64,000 bases of DNA from Acidobacteriota bacterium (lineage in GTDB: Bacteria; Acidobacteriota; Terriglobia; Terriglobales; Acidobacteriaceae), in the NCBI GenBank assembly GCA_021780075.1, contig JAJXZL010000032.1:62001-126000 (forward strand). The letters are read 5' to 3'. The notes below the pieces were generated by a model. That model was not told the origin of the DNA. It did no database searches and worked only from the letters and a program-made list of their open reading frames with translations. A program made the translations under genes and the position numbers. The first letter of the stretch is position 1, and every line of letters starts with the position of its first letter. Shown here piece after piece: positions 52,724 to 63,107 of this stretch.

Positions 52724-53523
52724 TTGATCTCCTTGCCAGTTGCGCTGGGCGTATTGCTGCTGGTGTTGCTCATGGGCTCTCCTGGCGCGGGTGCGCGATG
52801 AGCGGCGAGCCAGGCAACGATGTCGTCAATCTCCTGCGGCGTGAGCGCGTGCGCGCCAGGACCTGTGATGTAAGAACGCCAGTCGGGCACATTCTCATCG
52901 GGCCGTCCGCCAATAATGAGGCTGCGCAGGCTTTGATTGCTGACAAGAGCCAGGTAGGTCGGGTCAACAACTGAGTCGGGTGACGCGCCGTTCTGCACAG
53001 GGCTGGTGCCCGCAGTGGGCTTCACGCCTGTTCCATCCGCTCCGTGGCAGCGCGAACAGGCTGCGACAAACGCCTTTTGTCCCTCTGCGGCGTTGCCCGC
53101 GGCATTGCTGGCGTAGGGCGGAAGAACTGCGCCGGCAAACTCGGCGGGCTTGCTCCACTCACGCAGCATGCCCTGAACCAGAACCTCAATCTGCTGGTCA
53201 GTCAGGGTGCCTCCCGCGCTCCGGGCAAAAGGAGGCATCAGCGTGCCGTGCATTCCCTTGGCCGTGATGGTGCGCAGGTTGCCGGCGCCGATGACGGCAA
53301 GATATGCGGGATTATTCAGCGGCAGCGCTGCACCATTGCGTCCGTGATCGCCGTGGCAGCCTGAGCAGTTCTGCTGATAAAGCGTGGTGAAGTCGAGTAC
53401 TTCTTCAGGGCGCACAACCTCGGCCTCCTGTTTCGGATAGCCGGGCATGCTCTTGCAGCCGAGGCAGACCAGTGCCGCTGCGCCCAGGGCGAGAACGGGA
53501 AATACCTTGAAGCAACTCTTCAT
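52720..53523 (-). CDS. Dihaem cytochrome c lipoprotein
   Basis: 267 residues with a lipoprotein signal (CLGC, Cys23) and two class I cytochrome c domains with CSGCH and CSRCH. It likely shuttles electrons between the Rieske/cytochrome b complex and the caa3 oxidase. The frame is open to 53763, but ATG 53523 overlaps the upstream stop by ATGA and begins the signal peptide. Confidence 0.88.
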   Translation of the reverse strand: MKSCFKVFPVLALGAAALVCLGCKSMPGYPKQEAEVVRPEEVLDFTTLYQQNCSGCHGDHGRNGAALPLNNPAYLAVIGAGNLRTITAKGMHGTLMPPFARSAGGTLTDQQIEVLVQGMLREWSKPAEFAGAVLPPYASNAAGNAAEGQKAFVAACSRCHGADGTGVKPTAGTSPVQNGASPDSVVDPTYLALVSNQSLRSLIIGGRPDENVPDWRSYITGPGAHALTPQEIDDIVAWLAAHRAPAPGEPMSNTSSNTPSATGKEIK

Positions 53524-54377
53524 TCCTGCCCATCCTTCTTGCTGGTCTTCTCTACTGGTTCGCCGATTGCGCCGTGCAGTCCGGCGCGCAAAGCAAACGG
53601 CAGCGCCTGGAACTGCGGCGTGCGCACCCTGGCCTGCAGATTGACCACGTAGCCGGTGACCAGTCCAAACGCGATCTGCGAGGGAATGAACCAGAACCAG
53701 TTGATGCGCTCGTTCAGGACGGGACTGATGATGGCCAGCGTGGACCTGAGCAGGCCTGTCCAAATCAGGGGAGCAAGAAATCCCGCTGTGAGAATCGGCC
53801 AGCGGGGAAACATGGGCAGCATGGCTCCGTAGAGCAGACCAACCAGCAGAGAGGCAATCGTGTGAATGATAAGTGCCGCCAGCAGTCCCTGCAGATGAAA
53901 CTGGGCAAGAAACTCATTGCTCTGGCCTGCCCAGCTTACGAAGCCGCCAGCCGCCATCAGATTCATGGCGTACCAGAGGCTGTGATATTTGAGGAGGCTG
54001 AATGCAGTTGCGGGGACGATCATGGCGATGCCGCCGGCAATGCCGCCTTTCAATCCCGTAGTGACGCGGAATGTTTCGATAGGGACCATCTTGCGGTGCA
54101 GCGGGTCAATGGGCAGACGGTCAATGGACTTACGGGCGCTCGAAATTTCAATTTCTTCATCGTGCGTCTCGACCATCAGATGGGCTTCAACGGGAAGCAC
54201 TTCGCGGAACCATCCCAGGGCTGCCGCCAGTGACAGCAGAAGGCCCAGCGCGCTGATGGCGGCGCTAGTGACCATTCCCGTGATGATCAGTGTCAGCCCC
54301 AGTGCCAGCACCATTGGCCATACCGTGGGCGCGGGCATGTGCACAGCATTGTGCTCTGTGTTGCTCTCGTGTTCCAT
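53520..54377 (-). CDS. Unknown multipass membrane protein of the respiratory operon
   Basis: 285 residues. The N-terminal ~60 residues have two helices (VLALGLTLIITGMVTSAAIS and a second) reminiscent of small oxidase subunit IV. A charged loop (about 65-115) and about five more helices follow. I recognise no named family. Its place between coxIII and cytochrome c, with a 4-nt overlap, suggests a structural or assembly subunit. The start is ATG 54377; the open frame reaches 54440. Confidence 0.65.
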   Translation of the reverse strand: MEHESNTEHNAVHMPAPTVWPMVLALGLTLIITGMVTSAAISALGLLLSLAAALGWFREVLPVEAHLMVETHDEEIEISSARKSIDRLPIDPLHRKMVPIETFRVTTGLKGGIAGGIAMIVPATAFSLLKYHSLWYAMNLMAAGGFVSWAGQSNEFLAQFHLQGLLAALIIHTIASLLVGLLYGAMLPMFPRWPILTAGFLAPLIWTGLLRSTLAIISPVLNERINWFWFIPSQIAFGLVTGYVVNLQARVRTPQFQALPFALRAGLHGAIGEPVEKTSKKDGQE

Positions 54378-54397
54378 GGCGTACCTCGCTTGCCGCC

Positions 54398-54994
54398 TCA
54401 GCGGCCAAGAACATAGACGACGGTGAAGACGACGACCCACACCGCATCGACAAAATGCCAGTAGATTGAAAGAACCTCAAGCCGATCCGCATGGCTGCTG
54501 TTGACCTTGCCCTTGAGGGAAAAGATGAGCGCGATGCCCAGCATAATCAGGCCTGCGATGACGTGCGATGCGTGCAAGCCAACCAGCGAATAAAAAGTGG
54601 TTCCAAAAAGATTGGTGCGGATCGTGAGGCCGTGGCGATAGATGAGCTCGTACCACTCGCGCGCGGTGCTTGCGATGAAGATGCCACCCAGCAGGACCGT
54701 GCCTGCGAGCCACCATGAACTTCGGCCGATCTTGCCAGCGCGTAATTCATGCACGGCGAAGTGCACGGTGATGCTGCTGGAGAGCAGGCAGATGGTGGAA
54801 AAGATCGGCAAGTCCAGCACGTCATGCGGTGTCGGTCCGCTGAGGCTCTTGCCCATGTAGAAAATGTAGGCCACGACAAAGATGATGAAGATGGCCGACT
54901 CGGCGACGATGAGGCACGCCATGCCGACGATTCCGCGCGAAGGCTGCTTCCACTCTTCGCTGGCCGGGTGCGATATTGCCACTGCTGTGCTCAT
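54398..54994 (-). CDS. ctaE: Cytochrome c oxidase subunit III
   Basis: A 198-residue, five-helix subunit III (short bacterial form), with the conserved YWHFVDAVWVVVFTVVY end and GLHASHVIAGL. It stabilises subunit I proton uptake. It lies between subunit I and the unknown membrane gene on the same strand. Confidence 0.9.
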   Translation of the reverse strand: MSTAVAISHPASEEWKQPSRGIVGMACLIVAESAIFIIFVVAYIFYMGKSLSGPTPHDVLDLPIFSTICLLSSSITVHFAVHELRAGKIGRSSWWLAGTVLLGGIFIASTAREWYELIYRHGLTIRTNLFGTTFYSLVGLHASHVIAGLIMLGIALIFSLKGKVNSSHADRLEVLSIYWHFVDAVWVVVFTVVYVLGR

Positions 54995-55018
54995 CTGGCT
55001 TGTCCTCGTCTGGAGTGT

Positions 55019-56707
55019 CTATTCATAGTTGGCGTCGGGGTCTTCAGGATGCTTCAGATCCCAGAGTGGACGTCTGCTCTCCACGGTTGGGGTCTTGGCG
55101 AAGTTATAGCTTGGGGGCGGGGAACTGGTGGACCATTCGAGCGTCCATGCATCCCAGGGATCAGCTCCCGCTTCGGGGCCTTTGAAATAGGACCATACAA
55201 GGTTATAGACGAAGATGAGCGTGGCGATGGTCTGGAAGATGGCTCCGCTGCTAACGATCATGTTCCAGATGGCCCATCCACGATCCGCCTCGTAGGTGTA
55301 CACGCGGCGCGGCATACCGAGGATGCCGGGGATGTGCATGAAGTCGAAGGTAAGATGGAAGCCGATGACAAAGAGCCAGAAGTGCCACTTGCCGAGTTTC
55401 TCTGACATCATGTGCCCGGTCATCTTCGGATACCAGTAGTAGAACGCCGAAAAGATCATGAAGAGGATGGCGCCTACCAGCACATAGTGGAAGTGGGCCA
55501 CGACAAAGTAGGAGTTGCCCAGTTGCCAGTCAAAGGGAGATGCAGAGAGCATGACCCCTGTGAGGCCGGCAATAAGGAACTGAAAGAGGAAGCCGATGGC
55601 AAAGATCATGGGAGTGGTGAAGTGAATATTCCCGCCCCAGAGAGTGGCCAGCCAGTTGAAGATCTTGATGCCGGTCGGCACGGCAATCACCATGGTTGCC
55701 AGCGTGAAGAACGCATTGGCGTTTGGACCAAGGCCGACCGTGAACATGTGGTGCGCCCAGACACCCATGCTGATAAATCCGATTCCGATTGTGGCCGCCA
55801 CCATTGCGGGATAACCGAAGATTGCCTTGCGCGAGAAGACCGGAATGATTTCATTGGCGAAGGCAAAGGCTGGCAGCACGAGAATGTAGACCTCGGGGTG
55901 GCCGAAGATCCAGAAGAAGTGCATCCACAGCACCGCGGATCCGCCGGCCTGGGTATCGAAGAAGTGGCCGCCGAGGTAGCGGTCAATCAGCAGCATAATC
56001 TGAGCCGCGGTCAGCGGGCTGATGGCGATAAAAGCGATGCAGCTGGTGACGAAGTAGAGCCAGACCAGCAGCGGCATCCGGCTCAGCTTCATGCCGGGGC
56101 AGCGCATGCACAATGTGGTTGCCACAATATTGAGCGCGGTACCGATGCTGCCAATGCCGCTGAGCAGCACGCTCAGCGTCCAGTAGTCCGTGCTATGGCC
56201 GGGAGAAAAGACCCTGGCCGTGAGCGGAGCGTAGGCAAACCAGCCCACATCCGGCGCCGTGCCTGCGCCATAGAGCCCGCTGCCGGCAAAGTAACTGAAG
56301 TAGAGAAGAACGCCGCCTAATGCGGAGATCCAGAAGCTAAAGGCGTTTAGCCGCGGGAACGCCATGTCGCGCGCGCCGATCATCAAGGGGATCAGGTAAT
56401 TGCCAAAGCCGAACAGGATTGGCATGCCGACGAAGAACACCATCGTCGTTCCATGCATGGTGAAGAGCCGGTTGAAGGTTTGCGGCGACACAAACGTGTT
56501 ATTGGGCACAGCAAGCTGAACCCGCATCAACAGGGCCTCGATGCCGGCGATGACAAGGAAGATCAGCGCATAACCGATGTACATCAGTCCGATCTTTTTG
56601 TGATCGACCGTAGTGATCCATTCCTGCAATACATCGAATGCTCCGCCGTGTTTTCGCGCGGCCGCGGAGCTGTTTGCAATTGAGGTCACCGGAGTGTGAG
56701 TTACCAT
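55019..56707 (-). CDS. ctaD: Cytochrome c oxidase subunit I
   Basis: A 562-residue haem-copper oxidase core with 12 helices. Haem and CuB ligands are visible: TMHGTTMVFF, GHPEVYILVLPAF (His-Tyr crosslink motif), WAHHMF and AHFHYVLVG. The K-channel Tyr and GHPEV motif fit A-type oxidases. Reduces oxygen to water and pumps protons. Confidence 0.95.
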   Translation of the reverse strand: MVTHTPVTSIANSSAAARKHGGAFDVLQEWITTVDHKKIGLMYIGYALIFLVIAGIEALLMRVQLAVPNNTFVSPQTFNRLFTMHGTTMVFFVGMPILFGFGNYLIPLMIGARDMAFPRLNAFSFWISALGGVLLYFSYFAGSGLYGAGTAPDVGWFAYAPLTARVFSPGHSTDYWTLSVLLSGIGSIGTALNIVATTLCMRCPGMKLSRMPLLVWLYFVTSCIAFIAISPLTAAQIMLLIDRYLGGHFFDTQAGGSAVLWMHFFWIFGHPEVYILVLPAFAFANEIIPVFSRKAIFGYPAMVAATIGIGFISMGVWAHHMFTVGLGPNANAFFTLATMVIAVPTGIKIFNWLATLWGGNIHFTTPMIFAIGFLFQFLIAGLTGVMLSASPFDWQLGNSYFVVAHFHYVLVGAILFMIFSAFYYWYPKMTGHMMSEKLGKWHFWLFVIGFHLTFDFMHIPGILGMPRRVYTYEADRGWAIWNMIVSSGAIFQTIATLIFVYNLVWSYFKGPEAGADPWDAWTLEWSTSSPPPSYNFAKTPTVESRRPLWDLKHPEDPDANYE

Positions 56708-56728
56708 GGGCTCCTCTTCTTCTGACTC

Positions 56729-57817
56729 TTAACGAAGCGTCATTAAATACTGCGTCACGGCGTCAAGATCGTGATCGCTCAAATGCATGGCGGGCATCAG
56801 TGCGCCGGGTTTGAAGTGTGCCGGATCGTCGATAAATGCGTGCAGGTTGTCTTGTGTCAAAGGCACGGATCCGGATGCGATGGTGGCGCGGCTGGCGAGA
56901 TGCGAGAGATCGGGTCCAAAGGTCCCCTGGGCCGCGGTGCCTGAGATCGTGTGGCAGTTGACGCAGGCATTGCGCTGGAAGACAGCCATCCCCTCTGACG
57001 CGCCGGGACTCTGTATTGCTGGATGCTGCTGCCCCGCAACCCACGCTGCAAAGTCGGCGGGGGAGTCGGCATAAACGCGTATCAACATCTTGGCGTGCTG
57101 CGTTCCGCAGTATTGCGCGCACTGGCCCAGATAGAGCCCCGGCTTGTCCGGGTCGATCCACATGGTGTTTACCTTGTTCGGGATGACGTCCATCTTTCCC
57201 GCCAATTCAGGGACCCAGAAACTGTGATCGGTGTCCGCGGACGACATCGTGAGATATGTGGGTGTGGGATGAGCGGCGTCACTGACTGGCACATGCAGCT
57301 CATTGGCCGTCACAATCCCAAGCTTGGGGTAACGATACTCCCACCAGTATTGATGCCCGATGACCACCACATCCAATGCGGCCGCAGGCTTGCGCGCCTG
57401 CTCTGTTATGAAGATGACGCGCGCGGTGGCCAGAAATAACACCACGATGATGAGGACTGGAATGACTGTCCAGGAGAGCTCGACCTGATTACTGCCGTAG
57501 ATCTGGGCGGGTTCTCTCTCCGAGTCGCCGTCGCGGTGGCGAAAGCGGATCAACGTGAAAAGAAGCAGGCCGGAGACGATGAGAAAGATTGCCGCGCAGA
57601 TTCCCAGCACAAACATTGAAAGCCCGAAGATGGAGCGTGCGGGCGTTCCTTCGGGCGCAAAGATGCTGGTGGATGAATGATTGGCTTGAAACGCCAGCAG
57701 CCCTGCAGTCCGGCAGATGCCGTGACTTGCCCACTGCGCAATCTCTCGTGCGGGCGCGCCGATGGTGCTCGCAATGAGCTTCGATGCCGCTGCCCGGTAA
57801 ATCCAAAAAGACATCAT
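56729..57817 (-). CDS. ctaC: Cytochrome c oxidase subunit II with fused cytochrome c (caa3 type)
   Basis: 362 residues: signal-like segment, two helices (about 68-95 and 115-140), CuA domain with CAQYCGTQHAKM and the upstream HSFWVPEL, then a cytochrome c domain with CVNCH near 285 and a distal Met late. This is the caa3 pattern. Tandem ATGs lie at 57817 and 57814 after GAGG. It is the first gene of the operon. Confidence 0.92.
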   Translation of the reverse strand: MMSFWIYRAAASKLIASTIGAPAREIAQWASHGICRTAGLLAFQANHSSTSIFAPEGTPARSIFGLSMFVLGICAAIFLIVSGLLLFTLIRFRHRDGDSEREPAQIYGSNQVELSWTVIPVLIIVVLFLATARVIFITEQARKPAAALDVVVIGHQYWWEYRYPKLGIVTANELHVPVSDAAHPTPTYLTMSSADTDHSFWVPELAGKMDVIPNKVNTMWIDPDKPGLYLGQCAQYCGTQHAKMLIRVYADSPADFAAWVAGQQHPAIQSPGASEGMAVFQRNACVNCHTISGTAAQGTFGPDLSHLASRATIASGSVPLTQDNLHAFIDDPAHFKPGALMPAMHLSDHDLDAVTQYLMTLR

Positions 57818-58621
57818 TATCCTCACCGCTTCGCATGCGCTTTCCGGTATGCCTGAGTCCGGTTAAGCAAGCGAACCTTCCCCGTGGCGCGTTCCTGACG
57901 CCTGGATACTTTCCTGTGATTCGCTTCCGGTTCCTGGGCCGGAAGGAATTGAACCATGTCTGGCCAAGCTTCGAGTCGAACGATAGGCCCTATGAAATAA
58001 GGCCCGCATGTGACAAAACTTGCATTTTGAGCATTGCAAAGCTGGTGGCTTCATCTGCGTGAAGTTCCACCGGTGGTGCCCATCTCCGAACTGCTTCATG
58101 CTGGGGCTAGCAAGCAGGTCTAGCAGTTGTTTGCGTTGGGGTTGCGTCGGGCTAAGCATACACTTGCCCGGCTACGGCTTAAAGTGCAAACTGCGTTCCT
58201 GGCAGGCCTGAAGCGAATCTGTGCAGTTTTCCTGCACCGGCAGATTTGCTTCGGATGCCTGAGACATCTTATCTGCACCGAACTGACAGGTGATTGTGAT
58301 CTTACGATATCGCTTCTTCAAAGCAATATCCGACTTGGTGACCGCGGCCAGACGAATTCATGTTCTGTCATCGTCAGGGAAAGCCAGCGACTCAATCCGC
58401 TCTATCAAGATTATCATCTTCTTCAAGTCTTCCAAAGTACGGCCAAAGCCTTTCAAATTGGGCGGGATCCTTCGAGCGAAGTCCAATCGCAGCAACGCGT
58501 TCCAGACGCGCTTCTTCTGCTGCCTGGCACCGGCGGCCACTTGGAATTAACGCGATTTTTGCACAATACGGGACGTGCGTTTTTCCTCAGCGGCGGCATG
58601 TACCATGAACGAAGACTGCTC
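57818..58621. other. 804-bp intergenic region between the oxidase operon and tex
   Basis: The region is visibly less GC-rich than its neighbours and holds no convincing intact gene. It contains a possible promoter for the oxidase operon (57989-58016), a hairpin at 58221-58237 and a near-perfect inverted repeat at 58306-58330. A minus-strand frame 58540-58358 continues, after a single in-frame TGA, into about 60 more protein-like codons, so a decayed gene is possible. Confidence 0.4.
57989..58016 (-). promoter_or_regulatory. Candidate promoter for the caa3 oxidase operon
   Basis: On the minus strand TTGTCA (58016-58011) and CATAGG (57994-57989) are separated by 16 nt, about 170 nt before the subunit II start. 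The -35 is good and the -10 is weak, so this is tentative. Confidence 0.3.
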
Positions 58622-60901
<2,280 letters not shown>

Positions 60902-60949
60902 AGATTCAAGGATTGCGGGTGTCGGCGTGGCAAGATGCACTTCCGGTTA

Positions 60950-61801
60950 TCAGCCGCCGAGGTCAACCAGTTCGACATGGCCAACGGGCCTGCCGAGAAA
61001 GCGCGAGCCGAGCCGCTCGAACTTCTCCACCGAGTCGGTGGCGAAGCAGCGGATTTCAGTGGGCTGGGCAGTGCCGGTTGCGGTGGGCGCGACGCGGCCG
61101 TTGAACAGGCGCACAGCAGCTTCGGCGGCGGCCTCGGCGGAGTCGATGACCTGCATGCCCGAAGGTCCGACGCGGGCGATGACTCGTTCGATGAGCGGCC
61201 GCAGCAGCGGGTAGTGCGTGCAGCCCAGGACCAGGGTGTCAGCGTGCAGGTTATGGGCGGCGGCCTCGGTGTTCAACTCGTCGAGATAGATACCGATGAC
61301 CTCTGCCGTGACGGGATGGCTGGTCCAGCCCTCCTCGACCAGCGGAACGAGCAAAGGGCAGGCCTTCTCCAGCGCGCGCATCCCCTGTGCGCGGCAGGCT
61401 TCTGCATAAGCGTGGCTCTGCACGGTGGCATCGGTGGCAATCACCAGCACATCTCCCGTGCGCGATGCGGCGCGGGCGGCAGAGGCACCAGGCTCAATGA
61501 CGCCCAGCACGGGAACAGGAACGGCGTCCTGAATGGCGTCGAGGGCCAGCGCGCTGGCTGTATTGCATGCGATGACGAGGAACTCGGCGCCCTGCTCGCG
61601 GACGAGGAACTGCGCGCTCTCAACCGCGTAGCGGGCGATTGTGCGGCGGGACTTGGAGCCATAGGGCAGGCGGGCCGTGTCGCCGATGAAGGCAAAGCGG
61701 GCGCCTGGCATCCTGTCGATGAGCGCACGCAGCACGGTGAGCCCGCCGAAGCCGGAATCAAAAACGCCGATCGTTGGCGCGGGGTTTGCAGGACTGCTCA
61801 C
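60950..61801 (-). CDS. murI: Glutamate racemase
   Basis: A 283-residue enzyme with both catalytic cysteines: IACNTASA and LGCTHYPLL, plus the N-terminal GVFDSGFGGLTVLRAL. It makes D-glutamate for peptidoglycan. The start overlaps the GerMN gene stop by ATGA, and all four genes here run as one operon. Confidence 0.94.
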   Translation of the reverse strand: MSSPANPAPTIGVFDSGFGGLTVLRALIDRMPGARFAFIGDTARLPYGSKSRRTIARYAVESAQFLVREQGAEFLVIACNTASALALDAIQDAVPVPVLGVIEPGASAARAASRTGDVLVIATDATVQSHAYAEACRAQGMRALEKACPLLVPLVEEGWTSHPVTAEVIGIYLDELNTEAAAHNLHADTLVLGCTHYPLLRPLIERVIARVGPSGMQVIDSAEAAAEAAVRLFNGRVAPTATGTAQPTEIRCFATDSVEKFERLGSRFLGRPVGHVELVDLGG

Positions 61802-62424
61802 GGATTGGTTCCCCCGGTTGGAACGGCGTTTGCTGTCAGATAGGTGCGGGTAAGGTCAGCATGGCCGGCAAGGGTGTCGCGCTGTTTACCGTCGACCAGA
61901 AACCTGACCTGGGAGATGCTGGGGAAGTTGGCGCGCAGCGTGGCACAGATGGAAAGCACGGTGAGGGTTTCGGTTTCAAGGCCAGACGGGTGGCTGCCGG
62001 CAAAGCTGCCGGTCAGGTTGACGACAGCGAGTTGCGCGTCGGGATTTTGCGGATCTTTGGGGCCTGTGGCCGGCAGCAGAAAGACCTGGGCCACACCGGC
62101 AGCACCACCGGGAACGGGATGGGCAGAGTCGGGGGCTGCGTAGAGGTCCAGCAGCTTGCCGACCAGAACGCGGGCGCGCGCGCCGGGGTCCTGGGGCAGG
62201 GGCAGGGAATGAGCCTGGGCGAGCAGCGCGCCGTCGGCATCGCTGGCCGCTACCAGTGTGGCCTGCTCGGCGGGAGCCACTTCAGGCGCATGGGTGGGTG
62301 CCGAGTCCTCGCCCGCCAGCAGGCGCTTGTGGGCACGCTCGCGCAGCTGCCACAGCACCACGCCCATGGCCAGCGAGGCCACCAGCAGGACGATGACGAG
62401 TACCTTTTGGTAGCGGGGAATCAC
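61798..62424 (-). CDS. GerMN-domain membrane protein
   Basis: 208 residues. A signal-anchor helix (VLVIVLLVASLAMGVVL) and a linker precede a C-terminal GerMN domain (about 90-200), with segments VNLTGSF and LTVLSICATLRANFPSISQVRFLVDG. GerMN domains occur in spore germination and in wall-linked proteins. The start is GTG 62424, overlapping the amidase stop by GTGA. Its place between an amidase and murI suggests a wall-related role. Confidence 0.8.
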   Translation of the reverse strand: MIPRYQKVLVIVLLVASLAMGVVLWQLRERAHKRLLAGEDSAPTHAPEVAPAEQATLVAASDADGALLAQAHSLPLPQDPGARARVLVGKLLDLYAAPDSAHPVPGGAAGVAQVFLLPATGPKDPQNPDAQLAVVNLTGSFAGSHPSGLETETLTVLSICATLRANFPSISQVRFLVDGKQRDTLAGHADLTRTYLTANAVPTGGTNP

Positions 62425-63107
62425 GGCTTTGAGGCCTCCGAGCGGAACTCCAGCACGGCGGCGGCCAGTGCGCCGGCAACGCGCGCCTGGTAGGCGGGGT
62501 CGTCGGGCTCGGCGGTAATGCTGCCGTCCGGTCCGCGCTCCGGCGCAATTTCCAGGGCGGCGGCGGGGCAGGCCATGCTGTCCACGGCAGGCAGCGAGGA
62601 GCGATCGAGGGTTACGTTGATGCCGGCGTGCAGCAGGGCGGAGTTGAGCACCCCGGCCAGCGCCAGACTGCGCGTGACCCAAGCGGCCTGCGCGGTTTTC
62701 CACGCTGCAAAGCGCGTGGGCTGCACAGGAGCAAGCGAGGAGGCAAACAGGTGTACGCCTGAGCCGCTCTCTGAGGCATGCAGGCTCAGGCAGACCTGGG
62801 CGGCTGCGTGGTTTGCAATGGCTGCGCGTCGGTTCGGGTCAATGGTCGCGTCGGATTCGCGCGTGGTGACGACTGCGATGCCGCGCGCGGCCAGCAGTGA
62901 ACGCAGTCGAACGCTCAGTGCAAGCGTGGCGGTCTTTTCCGGCTGGCCGCTGGCGAGTCGTCCGCCGGAGTCGCTGCCGCCGTGGGCGGCGTCCAGCACC
63001 ACCACGAAGCGGGCCGAGGGCGCGGGCGGGGCCTGCTGCGCGGCGGCCGGCAAAGCAGCCAATCCGGCCGTTGCCAGAGCCGCGAGCGCGCTTTTACTCC
63101 AGTGCAT
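62421..63107 (-). CDS. N-acetylmuramoyl-L-alanine amidase (Amidase_3)
   Basis: 228 residues with signal peptide (1-23) and an AmiA/B/C-type catalytic domain: zinc ligands in LDAAHGGSDSGG and SLHAS and the late acidic ALEIAPERG. It cleaves the bond between MurNAc and L-Ala. No LysM or AMIN targeting domain is present. The start overlaps the DUF1015 stop by 14 nt. Confidence 0.85.
   Translation of the reverse strand: MHWSKSALAALATAGLAALPAAAQQAPPAPSARFVVVLDAAHGGSDSGGRLASGQPEKTATLALSVRLRSLLAARGIAVVTTRESDATIDPNRRAAIANHAAAQVCLSLHASESGSGVHLFASSLAPVQPTRFAAWKTAQAAWVTRSLALAGVLNSALLHAGINVTLDRSSLPAVDSMACPAAALEIAPERGPDGSITAEPDDPAYQARVAGALAAAVLEFRSEASKP

Noticed and set aside
57925..57960. T-arm-like sequence (GGTTCAATTCC) on the minus strand, possible tRNA remnant
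   Set aside because: Stem pairing fails at several positions and no acceptor, D-arm or anticodon arm can be built around it.
58290..58550. Plus-strand 86-codon frame in the gap before tex
   Set aside because: Lys/Ser-rich with no recognisable motif or ribosome site; it overlaps other equally weak frames on both strands.
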